From assembly GCA_022559985.1 (NCBI GenBank), contig JAFJTR010000167.1, positions 1 to 23,580 on the forward strand: 23,580 nucleotides of DNA. The letters are read 5' to 3'. The notes beneath the pieces were generated by a model, which searched no databases, had not been told where the DNA came from, and was given only the letters and a program-made list of their open reading frames with translations. This stretch comes from Parastagonospora avenae f. sp. tritici 18332-5 (taxonomy: Eukaryota > Ascomycota > Dothideomycetes > Pleosporales > Phaeosphaeriaceae). Below are positions 1-9,700 of this stretch, piece by piece; position 1 is the first letter of the stretch; each line of letters begins with the position of its first letter. The position numbers and the translations under genes are program-made.

Positions 1-780
1 AGTCATGCTAGCTGTTAATCTACTATTATCCTAAAAGTTTATAGACTATATTAGCGCGACTTTGTTTACAGCATGCAGGAAGTCTTTTATAATTGCGTTG
101 ATTTGTGTCAACTTAGCGACCTTATACGTTTCTGCTTTAGTTGCTGCTTAGTCGTATTTAGACAACTAGGTGTCCTAATTTATCGCGCTCCTTATTAGCT
201 TAAGGGAAGCTTAGTAGCAATCGCGGGCTCGTTCTTGCTTAATTTGTTCGTTAACACTAACTGTCAATTTCAGATTAGTGATCTACTAGCGTAGTAGTTG
301 CTTTAGTAGGCAGCACGTTCGGAGTAGATGCGGGGAGACGGTCGACTGGATGAACGCGACGATTTGTTAGAGGCTCGATTGTTCCTTCTCAAACTCGTGG
401 CGATCTCCTTTGTATTGTTCGATGAGTATCTTATAGTACTCTAGGTCTTTCTTAAGTGCCTTCTGTCCTGTTGTTGACAGGTCGGACTGTTGCATCAGTA
501 CGTTCACGTTTGCTGCTAGTGTGTAGTCAGCAATTATAGGTGCTCTTATTGGCACCGGTTTGTTCAGCAACGGCTCTACTAAGTCTGGGCTGATCTTATC
601 CTATATATTATGCACAAGGCAGCGCGCTTGCAGCTGCGCAATCCATCCGGTGTAGTCGGTTTGATCCCGCAGAGTAACTGTCGGGTCTCGTAGGTGTTAG
701 TGCGTCATGATTTCGCTTCGTAGGGGCAGTGAGACTCTTAATTGTTAGATTAAATAGGTTTAGTAGATGGACCTGGGTTA
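1..780 (-). pseudogene. Decayed Ty1/copia-type retrotransposon gag (partial)
   Basis: Read on the minus strand from about 745 down to 1, one frame carries a gag-like polypeptide interrupted by about eleven in-frame stops, most of them TAG. The best preserved part is 700-367. It starts with an LRDPTVTLRDQTDYTGW-like stretch and continues into a Lys/Glu/Tyr-rich helical region that ends EFEKEQSSL before a stop. The order 'L.d...Y..W...L...' followed by an amphipathic helical region is typical of fungal copia gag (family recognition from memory, not a search). One stop lies in LVHNI*DKISP, where copia gag proteins usually have Trp, so a TGG-to-TAG change is likely. Stops of this kind and the many TpA steps fit CpA-to-TpA repeat-induced point mutation. 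The element continues beyond the left edge, so protease, integrase and RT are not in the window. It cannot encode a functional protein. Confidence 0.72.
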
Positions 781-849
781 AAGTGTGATGACTTGATTAA
801 TTGTGCTGTCCTCCTGTCTTCTGCTACGTGTTCTGGTTTTTGTTTGTGG

Positions 850-996
850 TGTCACACCCGAGCTTTGTGTTACTTGACTATTCCTAGTCGTGAAGATGAT
901 GACACCCAACACCAGCTATCTGACAGCAACTAGTCCTCTAATACGCGACATATCTGACACTTCACGACCAAAGTGCCCTCGACCTCTAGCTTGACA
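850..996 (-). repeat. Candidate LTR upstream of the gag relic
   Basis: The 147-bp segment begins TGTCACACCC and ends CTTGACA, so it is bounded by the 5-bp inverted repeat TGTCA/TGACA expected of an LTR. It sits where the 5' LTR of the minus-strand gag relic should be, about 100 bp before the probable gag start. It holds an internal inverted repeat (CGTGAAG near 890, CTTCACG near 961). No second copy is in the window and I could not recognise a clear tRNA primer-binding site next to it, so the call rests on position and terminal bases only. Confidence 0.35.
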
Positions 997-2100
997 CTTA
1001 AAAAAGCTAATTGCAATATTGAGTATGAGTTTTCCATCTCGGAAGAGATGCACAATCGCATAATGGGCCCAGCAGCCATATGAAATCTTCAAGGTGGGAG
1101 TGAGTCGGCGTGACTAGAGCGTCACTCCTAGATCGGACAATTAACGTCATAGTCATGCCGATTGACAATACCCTAAATTTCGTCACACAGAAATGGACAT
1201 GCATAGCAGTCTTCGAAGCTGTAGTAGCCACGAAGCAGTTAAGGGGTAGCAAAAATGGTGTACATCCTTGCATCGTAAACACTCATCGTGACGACTGTTC
1301 TTTACACTTGCGGTGTTAACTAGGGCAAACCTTAGCTCTCCGCATCGCATTTCCTGCATGTGCCAGAAGAGCATCCAAGCATTAAGCGAGAGGTTACACA
1401 ACGCCAGTGCTCAGCGATCAGGCCGATGCTCACACATCGTCTGTCGCAGTCCAGAAACAAACGTGACAGCGATAGCCTTTGCCGCGGTCCATCGGTCACG
1501 AGCATCTCACTGTTCAGTCTCCACGAAGTCGTACTAACCCTCCTCGCAGTTGCACCCAGTCACGCCAACGATTCAAGCTCTTCGTTGACTTGCAAGCACA
1601 GTCCGCAACAAACAAATCAAACATGCCTCTGATAAAGACCCACTTACCTATCTAGGTAGGAGTCAAACCTCTACGGGTAACTGCTAGGCCTAAACAGGTA
1701 ATCAATCAAATCAAATATGGCCTCTCTGGACCCACTTAATTGATTGTTGCGGAGTCTGTGATTTTCAACCGAGATAATCGCTCGATCTGCAGGCTTATTT
1801 CATACGAGGTTCAGATGAGACCCATGTAGTAAAGACAAGCATCGGCGGTTTAGGTTGCTAGCGTGGCGGATCGAGGCAACCCCACCTGCACCCGCTGGGC
1901 GGATGTGATGAATGGATCATTAGCGCTGACCCGTAGACCAGGAGCAAGACAAGGGAATTTATCTAGTACAAAACTTTGACTGGAACCAAGGCCTGGACAT
2001 GCCCATATCACGCTAAAATACACTAACGAACCGTTCATGAAATAGGACTGGGCGTTCCCAGGTACAGGGTGTCCAAACGCTAAGCAGCATCCTCGATATA

Positions 2101-2143
2101 TCACTCAGGTAGTCGATCCTTCGCTACGACTTCTACCTAGTGA
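2101..2143. repeat. Imperfect inverted repeat (hairpin)
   Basis: TCACTCAGGTAG at 2101-2112 pairs with CTACCTAGTGA at 2133-2143 with one bulged base, around a 20-nt loop. It lies 50 bp from a second, perfect inverted repeat. Function unknown. Confidence 0.45.
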
Positions 2144-2192
2144 CTTCAGCCTATTTCTTGTTGAGGAGTCGACATTTTGACACTCATTGAAT

Positions 2193-2230
2193 CGCCGCCT
2201 CTCCTCCAAAAGCTTAGCCAAGAGGCGGCG
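2193..2230. repeat. Perfect 10-bp inverted repeat around an 18-nt spacer
   Basis: CGCCGCCTCT at 2193-2202 and AGAGGCGGCG at 2221-2230 are exact reverse complements separated by 18 nt. The arms are strongly GC-rich against an ordinary background. Such a symmetrical site could bind a dimeric regulator or form a cruciform, or be terminal repeats of a very small element. No promoter of a recognised gene is close: the nearest is the 3' end of the dehydrogenase at 2934. Confidence 0.55.
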
Positions 2231-2933
2231 CGTCCTATCAGTACATAATTTTACTGGCTCGATGCGTCCAGGATGCTGGATACGCTGTTCGATGGTCTGA
2301 AGTTTATTGCATCGGTTTCCTTTCGGGCCATCCTTGCTTTATTCCGCCGTACACCTAAAGGTGAACAGGGTACGATACGGATGGTGGGTTGGTGTCTGCC
2401 GCTTGCGGATCTTTCCTCCCATGTTGCTTGAGTGACGTCCATCGTGGCCCGAGTGTGTGAATTCAGGTACTCACCTGGGCAAGGATGGAAGCGCCCACAC
2501 CTGGAAAGCTAGAGTTGTACTAATGCCGATGTGGCACGGAGTGAATGTCATAAGACCTAGTTTTTCGAGAAGAGCCACCAACTTTCGCCATCGATGGGGT
2601 GAGCAGAATTAACATACGAGAAGTAGTGAGATCGAGATGGTGGGACAAGTGCTTGTGTCGAGGTCCGATGAACGTTAGCTTCATCTAGCCTTGACAGTCG
2701 ATTGATTGCCTTGCCTAGTTTTGAAGATGAGTGGTGCAGTGAGCTTTTAGCGGCGGAAAGACATTGCAAGAGCAAATGCGCTGTTTCGGTGCTTGACGTT
2801 ATCCTCGGAGAGTTCCGCGGACTGCCAGGTCCATCTTGGTATCCCGAGTCAGCATAATTGCATACGAACTACCACTACTTTAAGTGATGATACATAGAAG
2901 AGCTCGAGGCGCTGCCCGATCCATCGAATCCAG

Positions 2934-3851
2934 CTAGAAGCCGCATGACAGGAACTGCTCCTCGGTCCATTCCCACAATTTTTCAGCTAGTGCATTGTCA
3001 TCGACCAACTTTATTCCGTGGACTCGTTTCTTGAGCGGCGTGTAATAAGCGCCTGACTCTAACTCGTCAGCGCGGCCCGTTGCGGCCCATAATTGCCCAA
3101 GTGCACCCGTCTGCACGTCGGCGAAGAACAGCCGAATCCCTATATTAAACATCCAAGCTAGGTAAGGAACCCGGTTTAGGTGGTTTCTGACGATACCGGT
3201 GTTTACAACGCCGGGATGGAGGGCCACGCATATGATCTTTGGGTAGCGATTTGCCATGCTCTTGACGAAGTACAAGTTCGCCAATTTAGACTGCGCGTAG
3301 CGAGCATTCCCGGAAATCTCCGCCATCTCGGTTCTCAGTCGAGGGAAAAGAATACCGCCTTTGGGAGCAAACTTATAGCCTTCCGAGCTAAGCTGAACCA
3401 CACGTACGTCGCTGTCCGGCAGTTCTGATGTCTTCTCTAGTAGTGGGAGAAGGAGCCGTGTGAATAGTGTAGGGCCCATGTGGTTCGATCCGAACTGCAT
3501 CTCGTATCCATCTTCGGTCAGGCCAGGGGGGACGCCAAATAGTCCTGCGTTGTTGAGGAGGACGTCTAGGCGGTCATGCTCCTGCAAAACTGAAGCTGCA
3601 GCATTCTTGATTGAAGCGAAGGACGAAAGGTCCAGGGCTAAGAAACTGATTCTCGCCCCTGGAACTGCAACCTCGATCTCCTTCATGGCGGCCTCCGCTC
3701 TCGCTTGCAATCGCGCTGCCATTATAATTTGACGCGGATTGTGCTTTGCGAGTTGGAGGATCGACTCTTTCCCCAGTCCGCTGTTGCCGCCTGTCACGAG
3801 TATGACCTTCCCAGCCAGACTGGGGATGTCTTCGTCCGGGGAGAAAGACAT
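2934..3851 (-). CDS. Short-chain dehydrogenase/reductase (retinol dehydrogenase / WWOX-like)
   Basis: Single-exon 305-aa protein with all classical SDR marks. The Rossmann nucleotide loop TGGNSGLG is at residues 20-27. Arg47 ends the second strand (AAR), which usually favours NADP(H). DLS is at 74-76 and NNAG at 100-103. The catalytic tetrad can be placed as Asn123, Ser155/156, Tyr185 and Lys189 (YAQSK, 185-189), followed by HPGVVNTG. Length and layout match the fungal retinol-dehydrogenase/WW-domain-oxidoreductase-like SDRs, which reduce or oxidise carbonyl/alcohol groups. The substrate cannot be told from sequence. There is no N-terminal signal or transmembrane segment, so it is probably cytosolic. 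The ATG at 3849-3851 places the Rossmann fold at the normal distance from the N terminus. It is divergent to the FAD-linked oxidase at 5024, and a common redox pathway is possible but unproven. Confidence 0.93.
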   Translation of the reverse strand: MSFSPDEDIPSLAGKVILVTGGNSGLGKESILQLAKHNPRQIIMAARLQARAEAAMKEIEVAVPGARISFLALDLSSFASIKNAAASVLQEHDRLDVLLNNAGLFGVPPGLTEDGYEMQFGSNHMGPTLFTRLLLPLLEKTSELPDSDVRVVQLSSEGYKFAPKGGILFPRLRTEMAEISGNARYAQSKLANLYFVKSMANRYPKIICVALHPGVVNTGIVRNHLNRVPYLAWMFNIGIRLFFADVQTGALGQLWAATGRADELESGAYYTPLKKRVHGIKLVDDNALAEKLWEWTEEQFLSCGF

Positions 3852-5023
3852 GCTGAATAGGATGATCCAGGTACAATTCGATTACAGGTACAGTGAAGAA
3901 TAAAGCACTTCTAGTCGAAATCAATGATATGGAGTGGCAGGTGAAATTTAGTCATTCAGTCTGGATGTAGATGCAATGTGGCTTTCTAGCTGCGTTGCAA
4001 GGTCATACAGTCTGATGAAAGCAGTAAGGAACGCTGGATTGATGCCACGATATCGCAAAATAATGCGAGCTCTGTTGTGATCACTGGAATGCGGAATGCA
4101 CATGCCGAAGTCGTTCGAAAGTGGAGAAGACTGCAGTCAAGTCGCTGCGTTTCTGATCGCAAATGGCCATACTTTCTCTGAAATGAATTCTCGTTTGATG
4201 GGCTACGTCGTCTCCAGTCTTCAAGACATTCTTACTGTGGTGAATGCTAAAACCAGTGGATCCTGGTTTGTATTCACCATCATCTGTCGTAACCCGATTC
4301 GCACAGCGACAGCACTGTACACGCTACTATTAAATCCAAACATTCCGCTAACCTGAACATCTCTGGAAAGAAATAATTGCCGGGAGACTTTGTACAGGTA
4401 TTTTGTCACAAAACAGGGCGAAGTGGCGTTGTGGACATGCCAACAGAGAGGAGTGGAGCGCGACCCACTCAACGGCTGCGCCTGTATCCGGTGCCGCTTC
4501 ACTGGGACGATGCAACCGTGAAAATATGCAAATCTCGACAGAACGCGACATGTGAGATGCGATCCAGATCGATGATAGTGCGATCGCGGTTGATAGGCGA
4601 TGAGGTGGCACGCTCGCTCTTGGTGGTGGAGCAACGCGCGTCCTGTCATGGCTCATCCACCCCTTCACGAGTGCTCAATTGATCACTACATTGACAGAAA
4701 GATCGCAAGAAGACGCAGAAAATAACCTGAACTCGCCGTGCTGTTAACGCGATCGAATTGCCCAATACAAACTTTCATTCGCCAAATTTTCCTTTATCTT
4801 GCAGAGTTTAGTTGACAGGTGGAGCAGGCCGATGTGCTGCAGCACAACTGAACGAAAACATCGCATATTCGATCCGCATGCGTCTGTTCAGCTCACCAGG
4901 CGTTATGAACTCGACTGCCTTCTCCGTGTTATGAATAGGTAGAGCCTGAATATCATATATGGCGTCCACCAGTCACGCTTCACTCACACCGTCCCGCAGT
5001 CTCCTCCCACAGCTCCCGACACA
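3852..5023. other. Divergent intergenic region between SDR and FAD oxidase
   Basis: This 1.17-kb stretch lies between the start codons of two divergent oxidoreductase genes and probably holds both promoters. An 86-codon open frame at 4096-4356 (plus) has no recognisable family and is not called. Near the oxidase there is a TATA-like TATCATATAT at 4951-4960. No repeats or RNA genes were seen. Confidence 0.5.
4951..4960 (+). promoter_or_regulatory. TATA-like element before the FAD oxidase
   Basis: TATCATATAT lies 64-73 bp before the ATG at 5024, a plausible distance for a fungal TATA box with a short 5' leader. The call rests on composition and position only. Confidence 0.3.
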
Positions 5024-6501
5024 ATGCATGCCCTACTCTACGCCGCAGGTCTGCAGAACCTAGTCCTCTTACCTGGATCAAGCAGCTACGCAGACCGCCA
5101 GTCCTCATACTGGGCCGCCAACACCCCCTTGCATCCAAAATGCATTGTCCAACCACGCACAACAGAACAAGTGTCCCTCGTCATCAAGACGCTCGCAAAG
5201 GTCAAGGGTCCTCTTGCCATTCGCAGCGGCGGCCATACACAGTGGGTAGGATCCAACGATGTCCATGATGGCGTCACGATCGACTTGGGAGAGATGAATG
5301 AGGTGAAATATGACAAGCAATCGAAACTAGCTTCAATCCAGGCTGGATCACGATGGGGGAATGTCTTCCAGGAGCTTTTGAAGCAGCAGGTCTGCGTGGC
5401 TGGCGGGCGTGATGGCAATGTCGGTGTCGGCGGCTTTCTGACTGGTGGAGGGAACTCGTTCTTCTCTGGTCTTTATGGGTTTGGCTGCGACAACGTCGCC
5501 AACTTCGAAGTCGTCCTGGCCAGTGGAGATATCATCAACGCGAACAGCACCTCGCACACAGATCTCTGGACCGCTTTGAAAGGCGGCTCGGGAAATTTCG
5601 GCATCGTTACGCGGTTCGACATGTACACGTTTCCGGCACACAATCTCTGGGGGGGTGTTCGTGCGTCCATGAGAAGTGAGGGCGATGCTCTTGCACAGAT
5701 TATGGTCGACTTTACAAACGGAAACGAGAAGGACCCACAAGCTGCGTTCATGCTCAGCTTCGACTACAATCCCGCCGCGGCACCGGTGGTTTTTGTTACG
5801 CAGCTGATCGTGAACACCAACGGTTCGGCCACCGGGTCGACATTCGAGCAGATCCAAAATACACCAGCATTGGCGGACGATATCAAGGAGAGGAGCATGG
5901 CTAGCATGGCTACTAGTTACAGCCTTCCGAGTGGTCGGCAGTATGTCTCAACACGTGATGCACAGTCACAACTCAGCTAACCAATCCACCTAGGCAAAAT
6001 TGGTTCTCGCTCACTTTCAAAAACGACGTCAAAATTATCTTGCGCGTCAGCGCGATGCACGACGAACTAGCCGCTCAACTCTCAACCTTGATAACACCCC
6101 AGAACTTTTCGACGTCGTGTCTCTTCCAGCCAATGCCAAAGCTCATGGCCCAACATTCTGTGCAGCGTGGAGGTAACGTCATGGGGCTTGACCAAGTCGG
6201 AGAAAACGCGTTGCTATGGTCCATCGTCGGTTCCACGCAGACACCCGCGGAACATGCGATTATGCGGGAGAAGTTGCTGGCTTTCGTTTCTGCTGTGGAG
6301 GCCTTCGCAATGTCTGAGGATCTAAATGTTGATTGGCGCTACTTGAACTACGTCGATTCGACACAGAATCCACTGAAGAGCTATGGACAGAAGAATGTCG
6401 ATTTCATGCGCGAGGTCGCGGCGAAGTACGATCCGAATGGCATGTTCCAGAAGAAGGTAGTATCGGGGTGGAAGATCTCGAAAGTTGATGCGCAACCTTG
6501 A
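5024..6501 (+). CDS. FAD-linked oxidase, PCMH fold with BBE C-terminal domain (two exons)
   Basis: The coding sequence is join(5024..5940, 5994..6501), giving 474 aa. The 53-bp intron has a GTATGT donor, a GCTAAC branch and a TAG acceptor, and splicing gives ...GRQQNWFSLTF. The N-terminal FAD_binding_4 region (about 37-205) includes P..IVQPRTTEQV, and IRSGGH (66-71) with His71 as the likely 8-alpha-histidyl FAD attachment. The second FAD link of bicovalent enzymes is a Cys before VGVGG; here that place is Asp130 (GGRDGNVGVGG), so only a single covalent bond is expected. The C terminus has the BBE signature: WRYLNYVDS, then YDPNGMF. These enzymes oxidise alcohols, amines, sugars or secondary-metabolite intermediates with O2. 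No signal peptide precedes the fold, although many relatives are secreted, so it is either intracellular or the start lies further upstream. It converges on the NLR gene. Confidence 0.92.
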
Positions 6502-6763
6502 TAGATGTGTAGATAATTGCAGAAAATATCTAAATACTGTGTGACAACCACTCAGATGTCCTCGTTGTTGTTGATGAGGCAGAGACCACTGATCGAAGCC
6601 GAGGGCTGTGAAACGGTAGCTTTTGTTCTAGATCAGCTCTTCTAATCGTTTTCCACATTACCATTGTGACACCTTTCGATGCTGCGGAGCTTATGTCCCT
6701 TGCGAAACCATTCAAAAGTACTTGGTTAAACAAGCGGTACGTGTAAAGTCGTGATAGTCTCGT

Positions 6764-9700
6764 TCAAGCCCTGCCATCTTCCAAATCCTTCAAGTACTTC
6801 TCCGCCTCCACCCTCAACGGATCCGCACTATTCAATATCCTCCCCCTCACCTCAACAACACGCCTCATAACTTCTAGCGCCTCCTTTCGCTTACCCACAG
6901 CCACATAGCTCAAAGCCAGTGCACACTCCGCCCGCAGCCGATCAGGATGCGTCTCCTCCAGAATCGTGCGATACATCTTCACGACATACTTGCGCATTTT
7001 CAAAGCCTCCTCGTGCTGATCGAGCTTGCTGAATGCATCAGAGAGAACGCATTGCGCTGCCAGAAGCTTGTAGTCTGTCTTCTCTTTATTGTTTTCGTGT
7101 ATCGATACGACGTGCTGTAAGACTTGGAGGGACTTCTCTAGCTGCCCGCCGACGCCAAACGTGCGGCCGAGTTCTTGTAGTGCAAGGAGGTAGTCGGGAT
7201 TGGTCTCGGGAAGCATTGTCTTATAGGCTTCGACCACATGCTCCAGTAGCGCGACAGCCTCTTTGATCTGGTTGTTAGCGGTGTAGGCGATAGCGAGAAC
7301 ATGTTGTGATCGAAGAAGGCTGTGGGTGGGTGGCTGTCCAATGGTTTGTTGTTGCGATTTGACTTTATCTTCTAGCAAGGAGACGGCTTTCGCGGTCTGT
7401 CCAGTGAGGTTGTATGCACGTGTAAGCTCGTGCTGGGTATCAGCTAGACAGCCAGGATCTTCCTCTCGGCGCTGGGGCGAATTGTATGTCTTTACAAGCT
7501 CTTCCAGAATCGGCGCAGCTCTTTCTGGCTCTCCAATGTCGTTGTACGCTCGTGCAAGATCATGCCAAGATCTCAGATCATGAGATCTCCCTAGTTTCAT
7601 GGCTGCCTCGCGCGTTATGGTGATATTCTCGAGTAACGTGATTGCTAGCCGTGTGTTGCGCAATTGAAGGGCTGCTTTATACGCAAGTACCCACAATGTG
7701 GGAGATTGTACAGGTATGCTGTGTTGAGTGACTCCGAGCTCTTGATATATAGCTTCCAGTAAAGCTTGTAGTCGAATGTAGTCTCTGACAGCGTTGAGGA
7801 ATGTTCCACATAGTACGAGCAGAGGTAGCAAAACGCTGCGTGGTCCATAGCGGAACAACACAACAGGGCTAGACGGTATCAAGTTTTGCATGTGAGGTAG
7901 CATCTGCCTCTCGTGTACTTTCCAGAATTCTGCGGCTTGATGCGAAACGTGGTGCGAAAGTGTCAACGTGCAGGCAGCAGAGAGCCAAGCCCGCTGTTGC
8001 TGCTCTCGTTCCAAGCGGTCTCTTGCCCAAGCATGGGCAAGTGGATGCATCGATAGTTCATCGCACCCTTCAGCCCGATTCCTCATTACCAGGGATAGTG
8101 AGGTTAGTAGAGAACATGCGTGTTTGAGTCGGTGATCATTCCACATAGGTAGATGAACATTCATAAAGCTTGGAAGCTTGAGAATATGATCGTAGTTCAG
8201 GGCCTCCATGTTGGGGAGCACCTGTGCTTGAGTCTCGTTCTTCTGCGTACGTCTACTCCACGATTTGCGGAAACGCCAGACAACGCGAGATTGCTGTTGG
8301 CGTGATGGAGCAGCAGTAGCGACGGGCTCGCGTTGCAACACTGCCCTAGCTCCCATCCAGGCCTCCTCGAAAATCTGCACCGGGAGCGCATCGGCATGGA
8401 GCATGGAAAGAATAGCGAGTAGGTCGATCGCATCTCGGCTCACCTCGGTTTGGTGGTGCTCTATACCAGTAACGGATGCTTCAAAAGTTGCGTACACATG
8501 TCGGTATCTGGATTGTTGTTGGTTGGGATGATGTTCGAGAAGTTGTTTCCGTCGATTCCGGAAGACCTGCGGATACTGTTCAAGCCGGCAATACCCTTCA
8601 GCAATATATGCACCAGCCTGTACTATTGCAAGCGTATGCGACCCGAGCTCATGGATGATCTCTTGTGCGATTGCAACATGCGCAGGCCCGGACTCTTGGG
8701 ATATCCGTGCCGCTTTTAGTAGAAGCTGTGTAGAGTCCGCTAGTCCCAGACCTTCGAGAGACTCGGCTTCGACGGTGCTATACTTTGTGCATTCCGGGCT
8801 TCGAGAAGTCATGACTACAGACCCACGGTCCCCAGGTGGCAGGTATAATGCATAGTCAAACAAGGGATCATCGGCGTTGTCTAGTACCAACAACCATCGC
8901 TTCGTTGCATTCGCGAGTAATCGTATCGACTCGGATGTCGTTTCGGTCGGGCATTGTAGCATCCTTGCGATCGCCGCAAAGCCATTCTGGGCTGTGGAAT
9001 GACTGCTGACATCGACCCAAAACACTCCCCAGAATCTGTCGCGCATGAGCACAATACGCAGAATAACAACATGACGTAGTGTCGCATACCTCTCTCGCAC
9101 CAGATTCGCAAGCTTGATACAAACTTCACTCTTTCCCATACCTCCCATCCCGGTGATCACAATCCGTGTTTGCCCCTCTAAAGCGGTATTGTGACGGAGG
9201 AGGACTCCCTGAAGTCGCGTCAGGAGGTCAGATCTTCCAGTAAATTGACTGGTAATCGCGCTTGGAACCATCCAGTGCACGTTGTTGAACTGGCTCGACC
9301 CTGTTCTATCCTCGATTTGGACTTGCTTAAGCTCTCTAGACAGCCGCCTCAGTGCACTTGAACGGCCTTCGCCGTAGATGAGAGGCATGTAGATCCCGAG
9401 AAGACCAAGGAGCGAGTACACTTGATCTTCTTCGAGCTTAGTCTCCCGAGCCCGAGCCCAGCGCCTCCTCTCGTCGACCTCGAAATTCTCCAGTGGCGTG
9501 CCTCGCAATGCCCGGGACGGAATGCCCGTGATTTCTGCTATCTGCGCTTGTAATGAGACCCTATCTCCTAAGAATACACCGTATTTATCGAAGAACTGGA
9601 CCGATGCCGGAGCAATCAGCTCCTGTAAGGTCCATCCACGCTTGAACCATCTACTATTTTGCAGGTCTCTCCCAGTCGATGTAGAAGGAGCGGCTGGAAC

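Larger units (their letters stand above)
997..2933. other. Gene-poor stretch, no recognised gene
   Basis: No frame shows a recognisable protein family, signal peptide or domain, and the short open frames have no family-like motifs. A strong-looking splice donor (CAG|GTGAGT) occurs on the minus strand near 2475. An open frame at 2557-2775 (minus) with a Ser/Leu-rich sequence lies before it, so a decayed or unrecognised minus-strand gene at about 2470-2800 cannot be excluded. Two inverted repeats at 2101-2143 and 2193-2230 are listed separately. Confidence 0.5.

Noticed and set aside
2557..2775. Minus-strand open frame as part of a regulator gene
   Set aside because: A donor-like site follows it, but no DNA-binding domain or family similarity could be recognised.
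4096..4356. 86-codon open frame between the SDR and the oxidase
   Set aside because: No family motif, signal peptide or codon pattern to support it, and it lies in a probable divergent promoter.
5086..5857. Long minus-strand open frames inside the FAD oxidase
   Set aside because: They are antisense shadows of a gene with clear PCMH and BBE motifs.
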